Assembly: GCA_035610835.1 (NCBI GenBank)
Contig: CM069458.1
Location: forward strand, 28,855,449-28,919,448
Direction: 5' to 3'
DNA: 64,000 bases
Source: Ophiura sarsii
Taxonomy: Eukaryota; Echinodermata; Ophiuroidea; Amphilepidida; Ophiuridae
The position numbers and the translations under genes are program-made. The notes under the pieces are model-generated. The model did no database searches. It saw only the letters and a list, made by a program, of their open reading frames with translations, and was not told the DNA's origin. The first letter of the stretch is position 1. Each line of letters starts with the position of its first letter. Below are positions 13,101 to 23,140 of this stretch, piece after piece.

Positions 13101-16100
13101 GTCACGCACGTATGACCCGTGGCCCGTAAGCAAAACACTGTATACGAAAACACGAACTAGATTTTACAATTTGAACTAACACATTTTCGTAATAAAACAC
13201 AAGGAAATACAAGGAAACTAATGGATTATTAGCCATTTATTTAGACTATGTGCATGAAAGTTCAAATAAAAAACAATGATTCCGTCCCTTATTACTGCTA
13301 ATTAATATAATATTATGGAGTTTACCAGGCACTTCGATCGCTCGCGAGTGATACTAAAGCGCCATTGTTACAGCTAGTCTTATTCCCAATCATTTTTATT
13401 GCTCCTTTTCGTAACACTAAGCGGCATGAGAACAAGACTAGCATTAATTTAAAAGTGACGTCATGATTATAATTGATAAATTCTCCGAATTGCGCAGAAA
13501 GCCGCCATTTTGTACACATTTTAAACCGACAGAAAAAATTCTGCGCAACTACGTGTAAAGCAATGGGATTTTTAACTCTGGACGAAAGCGAATATGAACC
13601 GCCGATATTTAAGGATTTACCATACTTTGTTTTAGTTATTTGAAGATGACACTCAATCTTTAGGTTTGGCTTTGATGGTACGTGATCAGAGATCAAGTAG
13701 GGAATCTTTTTGCGTAGCTCTTTTTGCTACATATTTGTGCATTAGTGTTCAAAAGTGTGTCGTTTTTCGTGATGCTACATTGGTTAAATCGAACGCTGCG
13801 TGGTGGTATGCACTATGCCGGTTATTACGGGGCTTGGGCTCTACTGTGGGTTGGGTTTGGGAATTCACGGAGAGTGAGACTAATACGGGATACGGGTACC
13901 TGTGACACGCACGTATAGAATGACCCGTGTCACGTAAGAGAAAAAACACGGGATAACTCAAGCCTATCTGACAGTAAGGACTCGGTCTCGGACTCTAGAG
14001 GTATGCTTAGGGATTTCCCGTGAATTTTTTAGGTGAAAACCGTGGGCAATTTTTGTGAAAAGCGTGATTTACCGTGATTATTGAGATTTCAAGAAAAAAC
14101 CGCGCCGAAATTCCGTGATTTACAGAGCGCAGGTCGTATTTTTAGGCATTTACCAATTCCCGGCGGCCTAGGCGGCATTTTTGCCAGTTACTAAAGACAG
14201 CCCGTACCTGCGTTGATGTACACTGTACACGTGTTGTTAGAAATCCCGCATGAAAGTAGTAATAAAATCTATATTTTTCGTACTAAATGCAGACCAAATG
14301 TTTTGTACATTATTGAAATTAATAATAAAGCTGTTTTGCGCAACCATTTGTACAAATATAGCCCCAAAAAACATTTTAAAAATATTGTTCATGTTACGTT
14401 TTTTAAGTTACTGTATGTAAATTATTTTGTTTTTCCTTGCGAGGTCATGATGTGACCTGAAAACATGTAAACATTTATAACAAATCTCTACCAATCACAG
14501 AGCTCAATTGTAATTTATTCATCATCACATGACTTTTTTATGAATGAATTATGTTGAATATTCATTAATGTTGTCGTCGTCAAAAGAAACGGGAACCATC
14601 GGAGTTCGTAATGACGGTGCTCTAAAATACTCTTTGAATTGCCACATGTATTTTCAATACGATTTACATCTGGGTGACCCCCGGCGTCGTAGGCTCACTG
14701 CCTTTGCCATTGAAAGCTATTGTAAGCACCTTGTAATGCAATGTAATGCAATACAATACAATGCAATGCAATGCAATATGAATGATGACAATACGATGTT
14801 GTTTGATGTCGTTTTATAGCTTTTTATGACATCGAAACATGTGGTGAGTCATGCTCTTAAAGGGTCTTGAATCAATAATCACCCATTGAACACGCTGGAT
14901 TATCTTTTGTATCGACTAACAACGTTTCTGAAGAGGGTGGCGTATGTAAACAATCTCTATGTTCTTTTGAAGTTGGGTTTGATTGAAGTAGGCCTACTTA
15001 TTTCTTTAGAAGACGACGGTCTTTTGTTTATCTCATTCAAATAAATTCGATATTATAAATCATCTGTCAATTGAATTTCAATCAGTCGTGTCAAGTAGGC
15101 CTAGAGATGAATGCACTGTACACAATAATTGCGCGTCGATATCGTCTTGAAAGGAAATATTTCAATAGGAATTCGGAAAAATTGATTTTTGTTATTAAAT
15201 AAAACTGTAAAATCGGCTTGTCGGACAATTTCACGGAACTGTTTACAAAATCCCGTGATTTTGATGATTTTATCATGAAAAGCGTGATTTGCGGCGTGAA
15301 TACCGTGATCACGGGAAACGCCTAAGCTTATCTAGAGGTAATTTAAGGACTCTGACTCGGGTAGGGTGGACTCGACTACAACACTGGCTAGTAAAATAGT
15401 AATAAGGGCCAAGCCCAAGCATGGCCAATCCTGTGTTTTAGGGGGTTAAATTGATTGACGGAGTGGGCCTAGGCTAAACCGTGAATTTGACTAATGACGG
15501 TGTACAAAATTCATGAATGAAGTATTCGGTTTATTAATTCTGTCAGATCAATTTAACCCCCTAAAATACAGAATTGCCCAAATTTGTGCTATAAAATTAA
15601 AATGTGGTTTTTTTTATTACTGAAAAATAAAGGTTAGGGCCTAGCCCTTCTCCTTTTTGAAAAAGTCCGGACAACGCCAACGGCCCACTGACTTGCCATG
15701 GCACGGGCGCTAACCATAACCAGGGGTGTACTTTCGGCGCGAATCCGCGAATCGATTCGCGTAAAATCACTCCCGCGCGAATCCAGGTGGATTCTCGCCA
15801 AAAAACTTTTTTTTAAACTTTTTTTTCTTCTTTTTAAGTCCAAAACAGGACCTTAGATGACTGGTATTTGACCCTTAGTCAAAAAACTTTCCGAATTTGG
15901 AAGTTATGCAAGCTTATAGCCTTATTCTTGATATTATTTTAATTAATTTTAAGAAGTGTTTGATTCAATTTGTGTACTATTATTTTCTAAGTATACAGTC
16001 AATAGTACAATAAATGTTTAAAATGCAGAATTAAAATTCAGTAAAAAGGATTCTCGCAAAAATATTCTGCGAGAATCCATGGATTCTCGCAAAATTTCTC

Positions 16101-17525
16101 TGCGAGAATCCGGCATTTGGATTCTCGCAGGATGTCGCGAAAGTACACCCCTGCATATTACCATCGCATTTATTAACAGCCATACGTCTTTAGGATGTAC
16201 CCTCATCCAACCTAGGAAATAAGCGGGCGACAGGCGCCGTTCAGCGCCCGTCGGACGGCAAAAGGCGCCCGTATTGGCAAAAAATGAAGAGTACGGGCGC
16301 CTATAATTTCTCCATTTTGGCGCCCGTTGTCAGACCTGGTTTGACACGAAGGAATTCATAATGGTTTACATCTTCTTACGATCGCGCGCCATTTTGTTAT
16401 GATTCCTTGTGTCCGTGGTGCACCACTAGTTTTATTCCAAGAGACTAGCATCAAATGTGATCTCCAACCTGCGCAGAAATCCGCCATTTTGAACCAATTT
16501 TAAACCGACGGAAAAAATTCTGCGCAATTACGTGTAAAGCAATGGGGATTTTGACTCTGACGAAAACGAAATATTAACTTCCGATAACTTCCGATACATC
16601 TAGATTTATCACACTTTTTCTAGTTAATTGAAGATGAAAATCTATATTTGTTGGTTTGACTTTGATGGTACGTGATCAAATATCAAGTAGGGAATATGTT
16701 TGCGTCAGTATTTGCGACATATTTGTGCAATAGGCATTGCAAATCTTCAAAAATGTGTCGCATTTCGAGATGCAACTCCGCTTTCGACGCTGGACTTGGT
16801 TGTATGCACTATGCAGGTTATAGCGGGTCTGCTGAGCTCTACTCCCAGTGTGTTCACGGAGAGCGGGATTGAATGATACGGGTCCTGTTTATACGCCCAT
16901 AGTCACGTAAGAGACATTTCTTGGGATAACTCATCATGAACGGCCACACCTTTTTTTTAAACGGCCCCTGGTTCCACCAAAACGGCCCCTGGTTCATGAC
17001 AAAACCCAGTGAACCAGGTCCAGGGGCCGTTTTTTTTCTAAAAGTGGCCCCTGGTCCTGTGGTCCTTATTTCCTAGCCTGCCCTCATCAGACGCCTAAGG
17101 CTAACGTAACTCTCGAAACGGCCAACAACTTTGAAGGCATCTTTAAAGGACTTCATCATGTTCAACATTCATCATCATGATCATCATGTCTGTTGAATTT
17201 TGCTCTTTCCTTTTTTGGTCATTTATTTGACCATAACTTAAATACGTCAGACTCTTTGCAAACAAAAAACAGACATTAGTTAATTTGCAGGTGGTACAAA
17301 GTGTACATTGAATGATTTATTTTCATTTCCCTGGTGCAAATAACCCATTAAATAGGCACTACACTAAACATTTTGAGCGAGTCATTGTTTACACCAATAC
17401 TAACCTTGCGACAGTGTTACCGTCGATTCGTTTGTATCAATTGTGTATAAAAAGCCCTCATATCTGATACCGGCCTTCGAAATTAGGCTAATTTTACTGC
17501 CGATATACGGAGTTCCGGAACTCAT
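800..17525 (-). CDS. LSM14: LSM14 family mRNP protein, 5' four exons of a partial gene
   Basis: Gene-level entry. Four minus-strand exons join in frame (CDS 17525-17405, 6820-6657, 2103-1923, 1159-800) to about 275 residues with no stop. Order: Lsm domain (residues 1 to about 80), a Pro/Gly/Phe-rich stretch, the SPTMEQ motif, then a Ser/Lys and Gln/His-rich tail. LSM14 (RAP55, Scd6, Trailer hitch) binds mRNA and the DDX6/4E-T repression machinery in P-bodies and stress granules; human LSM14A is also reported as an antiviral nucleic-acid sensor. The FDF and RGG/TFG regions that complete the family are not in the window and should lie left of base 1. Splice phases agree at every junction (1, 0, 1) and exon 2 matches vertebrate LSM14 very closely, so the identification is firm. 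Whether it is the single invertebrate LSM14 or an A/B-type paralogue cannot be told. Confidence 0.93.
1923..2103 (-). CDS. LSM14: LSM14 exon 3 (Pro/Gly/Phe-rich linker)
   Basis: Acceptor CTTTTCAG at the right edge; phase-0 entry reading [18 protein letters not shown], then a segment rich in Pro, Phe, Gly, Tyr and Met ([17 protein letters not shown]). This is the low-complexity linker that follows the Lsm domain in all LSM14 proteins. The preferred donor is CACG|GTAAAC, leaving phase 1 and joining exon 4 as Glu. A GC donor 12 bases earlier in the transcript (CAA|GCAAGT), paired with an acceptor two bases further into exon 4, would also keep the frame, so the exact end is uncertain by a few codons. 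Confidence 0.8.
2104..3500. other. Non-coding, LSM14 intron 2, right part
   Basis: No exon, RNA gene or clear repeat boundary recognised. A short self-complementary stretch (CCCAAGGGTATTTCACCCTTGGG) lies near 3306. Confidence 0.4.
3595..4790. repeat. Tandem duplication of a roughly 600-bp GGTCA-rich unit
   Basis: Two copies of one unit, starting near 3601 and 4206. Each begins with CTATTTTTTCTACAG and a GTCAGTAGGACC segment and runs through AGGGTCTTC and AGGGGTCA blocks. GGTCA pentamers recur many times. A perfect DR1 arrangement (AGGTCA, one base, AGGTCA) lies at 4735-4747. Confidence 0.75.
4945..5045. repeat. CCCCACC-rich simple repeat
   Basis: Iterated ACATCCCCCACCCC units, strongly strand-asymmetric (C and A only). 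Open frames through it encode only Pro/His runs and are not genes. Confidence 0.85.
5050..6656. other. Non-coding, LSM14 intron 2, left of exon 2
   Basis: No coding exon or bounded transposon recognised. The stretch holds several short TCACTGNN and TAATTGGTTG repeats around 5330-5560. Confidence 0.4.
6657..6820 (-). CDS. LSM14: LSM14 exon 2 (second half of Lsm domain)
   Basis: Acceptor AAATTACAG and donor CCAG|GTAAGT bound a 164-nt exon encoding 54 residues after the split Val. It contains RSFGTEER, then [16 protein letters not shown], then [10 protein letters not shown] and AQDPAILQ. The [11 protein letters not shown] block is diagnostic of LSM14/Scd6 proteins and closes the Lsm domain; the Cys-Glu-x-Pro-Lys-Pro and QDPAI motifs follow as in human LSM14A. 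It enters in phase 1 and exits in phase 0. No deviation from the family is visible. Confidence 0.96.
7021..7633. mobile_element. Foldback element with about 225-bp arms, TA target duplication
   Basis: The left end AAGGGTTCAACAAAAG and the right end CTTTTGTTGAACCCTT are perfect inverted repeats, and the arms match inward for more than 200 bases with small differences. TA flanks both sides, the target preference of Tc1/mariner-type elements. The two open frames in it are the same repeat read from each arm. A half-copy lies near 25266-25430. Confidence 0.85.
8300..8862. mobile_element. hAT-like non-autonomous element, 8-bp target duplication
   Basis: Terminal inverted repeats TAGTGTCTAACCGATCA at the left and its complement at the right, flanked on both sides by GTCAATTG (8292-8299 and 8863-8870). 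The ends are unusually rich in GATC. No transposase frame. Confidence 0.88.
8918..10778. mobile_element. 1.86-kb inverted-repeat element, copy A, 8-bp target duplication
   Basis: Ends TAAGCTTAGGCGTTTCCCGT and ACGGGAAATCCCTAAGCTTA, flanked by ACAATGAG at 8910-8917 and 10779-10786. The interior has a partial internal duplication (segments at 9600-9720 and 10170-10260 resemble each other) and short (ATTGC/ATTGT)n runs. No transposase frame, so non-autonomous. The same family occurs in the opposite orientation at 14002-15330. Confidence 0.9.
10804..11113. mobile_element. hAT-type MITE with perfect 8-bp target duplication
   Basis: Left end CAGTGGTTCTCAACCTTT, right end GGTTGAGAATCCCTG, a typical hAT terminus. 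Flanked by ACATAGGA at 10796-10803 and 11114-11121. Contains a poly-C/poly-A run. No coding capacity. Confidence 0.93.
11240..12290. repeat. Tandem array rich in TGACCTTTGACCT (DR1-like) motifs
   Basis: About six imperfect units of 150-190 bp. Each carries CATCTTGACCTC, one or two TGACCTTTGACCT motifs, TTAACATATG, CATGTTGTATCTATGAC and AATTGGTCATTGTATGG. TGACCTTTGACCT is the complement of AGGTCA-A-AGGTCA, the DR1 site of RXR/HNF4/COUP-TF-type nuclear receptors; about ten occur. Function is not implied by the repeat alone. Confidence 0.85.
12340..13061. other. Non-coding, LSM14 intron 1
   Basis: No exon or bounded element recognised between the DR1 array and the next transposon. Confidence 0.4.
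13070..13976. mobile_element. 0.9-kb inverted-repeat element with 8-10-bp target duplication
   Basis: Begins TAGGCATGCGAGCGGGACAC and ends CACGGGATAACTCAAGCCTA; flanked by TCTGACAG (8 bp, or TCTGACAGTA if the terminal TA is counted) at 13062 and 13977. The centre (AATTCTGCGCAA and ACCGACAGAAAAAA blocks) is shared with sequence at about 16460-16680 and 27640-27860, so this is a dispersed family. Confidence 0.8.
14002..15330. mobile_element. 1.33-kb inverted-repeat element, copy B, 8-bp target duplication
   Basis: Reverse-orientation relative of the 8918-10778 element: starts TATGCTTAGGGATTTCCCGT and ends ACGGGAAACGCCTAAGCTTA, flanked by TCTAGAGG at 13994-14001 and 15331-15338. It shares the CCCCGGCGTCGTAGGCTCACTG block and the ATGCA-type microsatellite but lacks the internal duplication of copy A. 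Confidence 0.9.
15721..16153. mobile_element. GCGAATCC/ATTCTCGC MITE, copy 1
   Basis: Ends CAGGGGTGTACTTTCG and CGAAAGTACACCCCTG are inverted repeats; the interior has repeated GGATTCTCGC and GCGCGAATCC motifs. A second copy lies at 55889-56232. No clear target duplication. Confidence 0.8.
16211..17074. mobile_element. Possible composite inverted-repeat element
   Basis: CTAGGAAATAAG at the left and CTTATTTCCTAG at the right bracket repeated GGCGCCCGT and AACGGCCCCTGG segments and a copy of the 13-kb element core. No target duplication found, so the boundaries are tentative. Confidence 0.45.
17405..17525 (-). CDS. LSM14: LSM14 exon 1 (start codon, first half of Lsm domain)
   Basis: Read on the minus strand from ATG at 17525. 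It gives 40 codons plus one base, beginning [19 protein letters not shown] and continuing [12 protein letters not shown], the signature first strands of the LSM14 Lsm fold. The donor is AAG|GTTAGT, ending in phase 1, which fits exon 2 (starts with TG and completes a Val codon, as in vertebrate LSM14). The exon is too short to appear as a long open frame and was found by searching for the family motif. The start is secure because family members begin with the same [17 protein letters not shown] pattern. Intron 1 is about 10.6 kb and full of transposons. Confidence 0.95.
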
Positions 17526-18162
17526 TTTTATTTTTTGAGTCCGAACGACTCACAACAAGGATGGCTCCCGATAGAATTCTCGACTGTCACGGTCGCTTTC
17601 CACAGAGAAAATGAACAATTCTGTAATTGTAATCGAAATGCATGCTGGGAAGGCAATTATGGATTACTCAACAAAAATTCCTTTAAAAAGAGAAGCGACA
17701 AACATTTGAAATGGGCGTTAACATGGAGATAGGAGCGGGGGCGGGAGCGGGGGTTGAGCTATTATTAGGAGAAGGGGGAACCAATCCACCACCCTCCTGG
17801 CAGGGATGCTTCTCATTGATACACCCCCCTCAATGAAATGGTACACCGTGTAAATAAACCAAAGTAAGTCGAATGCCCCCTGCCGCATCACCTGTGTCGG
17901 GACCCGTGACCCGTGTGCCCCCCCCCCCCCCCCCCCTCAACCGAAACAAAAAAGAAGAAACAAAAAGAATGTACTAAAATAGGACACAGGCCCCGGGCCG
18001 GGCACAGGCCCCTTTAGTTACGCCACTGATTGAAACGTGTACCCAAATACTAGTTTTGACTTTATTTGAATCACCGTGTTTCAAAACTGTATTCTAAATG
18101 ACTTGACTTCTGCCATGTTGTTACCAATGGAAAAGATATAATATGAAACCAAGTGAAAGTGA
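17526..18162 (-). promoter_or_regulatory. LSM14 5' flank and probable promoter region
   Basis: Sequence immediately upstream of the LSM14 start codon. It is locally richer in CG and in GGGAGCGGGG-type motifs (near 17731-17755) than the surrounding DNA, and then runs into poly-C. Placement is by position only; no TATA box or initiator is claimed. Confidence 0.35.
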
Positions 18163-18170
18163 CCTAATTA

Positions 18171-20000
18171 CAATTGAATTGAATTGAATTGAATTGAATT
18201 GAATTGAATTGAATTGAATTGAATTGAATTGAATTGAATTGAATTGAATTGAATTGAATTGAATTGAATTGAATTGAATTGAATTGAATTGAATAGAATT
18301 GAATTGAATTGAATTGAATTGAATTGAATTGAATTGAATTGAATTGAATTGAATTGAATTGAATTGAATTGAATTGAATTAAATTCAACCGAACTAACTG
18401 AATTGCATTGTATCAAATCGAATTGAATTGAATTGAAGCTCTAAATCGAAATAAAATGGAACAAACAGTTAATTTTGATGCATTGGCATTAGAATTGAAT
18501 CAGAATTTTTTATCCAATCAAGAATTTATTTGGAATTAACCGTGGGAATTAATCAAAATAATTAAGAGGAACAGAGAATTGAGTTGGCTTTGAAAATCCT
18601 TTTAATGGTCAAGAAAATCAAATCTGAATCTGATTGAAATATAATTTAATCGTATCAAAGGAATTGATTTGACTTGAATTGAATTGATTTGATTTGATTT
18701 GATTTGATTTGATTTGATTTGATTTGATTTGATTTGATTTGATTTGAATTGAATTGAATTGAATTGAATTGAATTGTATTTAATTTAATTCAATTCAATT
18801 TAATTTAATTTAATTTAATTTAATTTAATTTAATTTAATTTAATTTAATTTAATTTAATTTAATTTAATTTAATTTAATTTAATTTAATTTAATTTAATT
18901 TAATTTAATTTAATTTAATTTAATTTAATTTAATTTAATTTAATTTAATTTAATTTAATTTAATTTAATTTAATTTAATTTAATTTAATTTAATTTAATT
19001 TAATTTAATTTAATTTAATTGTTGAATTTAATTTAATTGAACTGAATTTAATTGAATTCAACCGAACCAAAATGAATTGCATTGTATCAAATCAAATTGA
19101 ATTTAATCGAAGCTCTAAATCGAAATAAAATGGAACAAACAGTTAATTTTGATGCATTGGCATTATCATTTAATCATAATTACTTTAATATCCAATCAAG
19201 AATATATTTTGAATTAACCATGGGAATTAATAAAAAGTAATTAAGAGGAACAGACAATTGAGTTGGCATTGAAAATCCTTTTTAATGGTCAAGAAAATCA
19301 AATCTGAATCGGATTGAAATATAATTTAATCGAATCAAAGGAATTGACTTGACTTGAATTTAATTTAATTTAATTTAATTTAATTTAATTTAATTTAATT
19401 TAATTTAATTTAATTTAATTTAATTTAATTTAATTTAATTTAATTTAATTTAATTTAATTTAATTTAATTTAATTTAATTTAATTTAATTTAATTTAATT
19501 TAATTTAATTTAATTTAATTTAATTTAATTTAATTTAATTTAATTTAATTTAATTTAATTTAATTTAATTTAATTTAATTTAATTTAATTTAATTTAATT
19601 TAATTGTTGAATTTAATTTAATTGAACTGAATTTAATTGAATTCAACCGAACCAAAATGAATTGCATTGTATCAAATCAAATTGAATTTAATCAAAGCTC
19701 TAAATCGAAATAAAATGAAACAAACAGTTAATTTTGATGCATTGGCATTATCATTTAATTATAATTACTTTAATCAATCAAGAATATATGGGAATTAATA
19801 AAAAGTAATTAAGAGGAACAGACAATTGAGTTGGCATTGAAAATCCTTTTTAATGGTCAAGAAAATCAAATCTGAATCGGATTGAAATATAATTTAATCG
19901 AATCAAAGGAATTGAATTGAATTGAATTGAATTGAATTGAATTGAATTGAATTGAATTGAATTGAATTGAATTGAATTGAATTCAACCGAACCAAACTGA
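18171..20000. repeat. Pentanucleotide arrays in a higher-order repeat
   Basis: (GAATT)n at about 18171-18380, (GATTT)n at about 18677-18745, (TTAAT)n at about 18797-19020 and 19360-19604, (GAATT)n at about 19909-19983. The arrays are separated by copies of one unique spacer of about 270-300 bp (GCTCTAAATCGAAATAAAAT, GATGCATTGGCATTA, AATCCTTTTAATGGTCAAG). The block is a microsatellite-plus-spacer unit repeated about four times. Open frames here encode only Ile-Gln-Phe-Asn-Ser repeats. Confidence 0.95.
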
Positions 20001-20431
20001 ATTGAATTGAACCAAATCGAATTGAATTCTAGCTCTAGATCGAAATAAAATGGGACGGATTGGAATTAAATCGGAGTTAGTTTAATAAATTTAATCCAAC
20101 CAAGAATTTATTTGGAATTAATAGGTGGAATAGCAGATCATTGAATTGGCATTGAATAATAGTCCTTTTTGTTGTCAAAAAAACCGAATCGGTTTGAAAT
20201 AATGTTTTCAAATCAAATAATAATACCAAAGACCTCATTATTGTTTTGAAAAATTAACCACTCTACTCTTACACCCCTTTTTTGGAAAATCTTGCAATCC
20301 TTACACAACATTTTTTTTAATGTGTTACCCAAAGACTGCCTTTTGGATGGAGCATGTTGCCAACTCAATTCGAAAGTAGTACAGCCTTATGTGGCGGTCA
20401 TTTTCTTTTATAGGGGCGCAACCCAAATAAT

Positions 20432-21637
20432 CCCAGATAGCAAGACTACGTTGGGCCAATGTCGGCAATGGTCAACAAGGTCGCGGTCGGAAAGCCGACG
20501 TCGGGCCAACGTTGAGTTTTAGCAGGATTTTATGTCAGTAATTGGTTGGCAAATCATGCCAAAATGACGTGGGCAAGTGGTCGGTAGGCGACGGTCGGCA
20601 AGCCAACGTTGGCCCAACCACGTTAAAAAACACCAATGATAAGAGATGCAAGATATTTATATAGTTAAATAACATGTTAATAGAAGTTACAGATCTACTA
20701 TCGAGAGGCAGTGATGTATGTAGCTCTGGCACCCGGGGGGGTCAGTGAACATATCAAGTGGGTAAACATGCGCGTCCAAACACCTCTGAAATGGACCCTA
20801 AATGGCGTAAACCAGAACACTATTGTGATACCCCTAAATTGCGTAACACATACAAACCCTACCCTAAACGGCGTTACCAACACTCAATAATGCACCCCTT
20901 AATGGCGTAATACAGTATTAAATGCTCAAAACAATATTAATTCATAATCATGTGACTCATATAGATATGCATACACCCCTTCATACACCTATACAGATAA
21001 GCATGTGATATGGTATATAATATGCGAAAAGTCACACATACAACAATAAGTACCCCTAAACGTCGATACCTCGATGCTGTAATGGATACCCTAAAAGGCG
21101 ATGCCCCCTAAAAAGTACCCCTTTTTCAGAAAGACGTCGATGAAATCTGGACCCTTTTCGAGTTTTTTTTTTAACGCGGTTGCGTACCCGCTTGGTATGT
21201 TCACTGACCCCCCGGGCTCTGGCACAACGCTGGCACAATCGGTACACATCACACACACCGGTATAGACTATCGGGTGACTGCATAGAGAGAATTTTGGTA
21301 GATAATTAACCTGCTCAAGTGTTTCTAGAACTTGGATTCGAAATTTAAAACACAGGGTGGGCAAATAATGGGAATTCTGGGCGATTCAGCAGAGCTAAAT
21401 CACTTGTATTATTTAACTATATAAATATCTTACATCTCTTATCATTGGTGTTTTTTTAATGTGGTTGGGCCAACCGTCACCTACCGACCAATTGCTAACG
21501 TCATTTTGACGTTGATTGGCCAACCAATTACCAACATAAAATCCTGTTAAAACTCAATATTGGCATGACGTTGGCTTTCCAACCGCGACCTTGCCGACCA
21601 TTGGCGACGTTGGCCCAACAGAGTCTTGCTATCTGGG
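20432..21637. mobile_element. Foldback element with CCCAGATAGCAAGACT termini
   Basis: Left end CCCAGATAGCAAGACT and right end AGTCTTGCTATCTGGG are perfect complements. Arms of about 230 bases carry GTTGGGCCAAC-like motifs and a shared TATTTATATAGTTAAATA block. A second element is inserted at 20725-21215. Confidence 0.85.
20725..21214. mobile_element. Nested MITE with about 10-bp target duplication
   Basis: CCGGGGGGGTCAGTGAACAT at the left and ATGTTCACTGACCCCCCGG at the right, flanked by GCTCTGGCAC on both sides. A 9-11-bp duplication suggests a Mutator-like origin. The interior repeats CCCTAAATGGCGTAA-type blocks. It sits inside the CCCAGATAGC foldback, so it is the younger insertion. Confidence 0.8.
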
Positions 21638-21639
21638 AA

Positions 21640-22612
21640 TAACCCGCTACGCCTGGGAGTGTTCAGAAACTACTTTGGTGGGTGGTGGGCTGGGCAACTT
21701 GCATTTTTCGGTGTCTTAACTTTTTGACTCCCCCTTTACAAACTGGAAAACAGGTTTTGACCCCCTTATCAAAGTGAAACACTTTTTTGCCCCACCCCTG
21801 ATTCAAATGGGTTTGTATATAATGTATAAATCCCGGGGATTGGGGGGGGGGGGGCAGTAAATGTTGGATTCGGAACAAAGCCACTCACATATAATACTAA
21901 ACATTACGGGGCAATGTGTTTGTAATTTTCCCCTTCCCTTGAGTTCCCAACACTTTTTGGTCCCCCTTTTGGCAACTTCAATTTTTTTTTTTAGCGTCCA
22001 TTTCCTAAAACCTACTAATGATTTTTAATTCAAATATTTTTATTTTTATTATTTTCCAATCTGATGGTGGACTTGCAGCTAGTTTACCCCTCTATCTGCC
22101 CTCTCCAGCTTCATTACATGTAGCGCATAACTGCGATTTCACAAGGTTATATTTAGCGATACGGTAAAGCAAACGGCAACCAACGGCTAAACTTCCCCAG
22201 ACATTAAGGCCATATTTAAATAACCCCATGTTTATCAACAGCCCTATTTTTTAATGATGACTAATTTTATCCTATGGGAAATCCCCTTTTCTGAAGCTGC
22301 ATTTTTTCTCTTACAAATATTAGCCCCTTTTGGCGAAATGAAGCCCGAAGATGATTTTATATAAATCATTAAGATATGTCAATGAAATTGAAATCTCTAA
22401 AAACTTATATTTGACGAGAAACAAATATGAACAAAATTTAAAATTTATAATTAAACGATTAGAAAATATCGAAAAAAAGCAAACCGGAAAAGACGATACA
22501 ATATTTTTATTGTGTAAGGCCCTATTGACGACATGCAAAATGGAGGAGTTGCAATAGAAATATTATTAGTGCCCAAACGGAAATAGTATAAATCGTAAAA
22601 TTGTGCTTTAAA
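21640..22612. other. Non-coding, 5' flank of the CYLD-like gene
   Basis: No exon or bounded repeat recognised apart from a poly-G run at 21842. The AT-rich open frames near 22320-22560 show no domain or splice context. The promoter and 5' UTR of the CYLD-like gene should lie here; no core motif can be assigned. Confidence 0.35.
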
Positions 22613-22645
22613 TGATCGAAATCGGACATTTCTTCGGGTATAGAA

Positions 22646-23140
22646 ATGGCTGGAAAGGGTATCGATAGTATATGGGCACAATTTTATATTCTTAAGTTCG
22701 ATAAAGAGATCGAAATCAGGCAGTCAAGTCGAACCTTGCTCGATCAAAATGGTCCGAAACACAAGAAAGTGTTGCGCGGAACACTTCTTGAGCCTATTTC
22801 ACCGTGGCAAGAACCGAAAAGTCGCCAGAAAGGTAATGGAAAACTTATTAGAGTTCGATGCCTTGAAACGAAATACGAAATGGAATGCGCAGCGACAGAG
22901 ATTGCACGAATTACGAGACAAGAAAAAGATCTTCTGTCTGCTATTCCAACAGCCAACGACAGGTACACAACTTATTTCAAACCAGAACATCTCGCCAACG
23001 CACTGGCTTTGAAAGTAGGTTCACACGTAAATGTTTACGCAAAAGTGGATTCCATGAAGCAGGCGTTGCCTGGCACTGTGCGTTACGTAGGTGAAGTTCC
23101 AGGACCCACCCGAGGAAAGTTGTTTGGGATTGAATTGCAG
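22646..23140 (+). CDS. CYLD-like exon 1 (N-terminus and start of CAP-Gly 1)
   Basis: ATG at 22646 has G at -3 and G at +4, and an in-frame TGA at 22613 lies upstream, so this is the start. It encodes 165 residues to donor CAG|GTAAGT, phase 0. Residues 11-60 (AQFYILKFDKE...) resemble the unique N-terminal segment of CYLD (human IFYLLLQE...). A short stretch LLSAIPTANDRY parallels human LLLAITNCEERF. Residues 123-165 are the first half of CAP-Gly 1: KVGSHVNVYAK, then LPGTVRYVGEVPG, then GKLFGIEL. The amino-terminal region being CYLD-like, not only the CAP-Gly, is the main reason for assigning the family instead of another CAP-Gly protein. Confidence 0.9.

Noticed and set aside
18164..18416. Long minus-strand frames encoding Asn-Ser-Ile-Gln-Phe repeats
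   Set aside because: They are the GAATT microsatellite read as protein; no start context, splice signal or domain.
22351..22557. 68-codon plus-strand frame upstream of the CYLD-like start
   Set aside because: Not in frame with exon 1, AT-rich, no domain; considered 5' flank.
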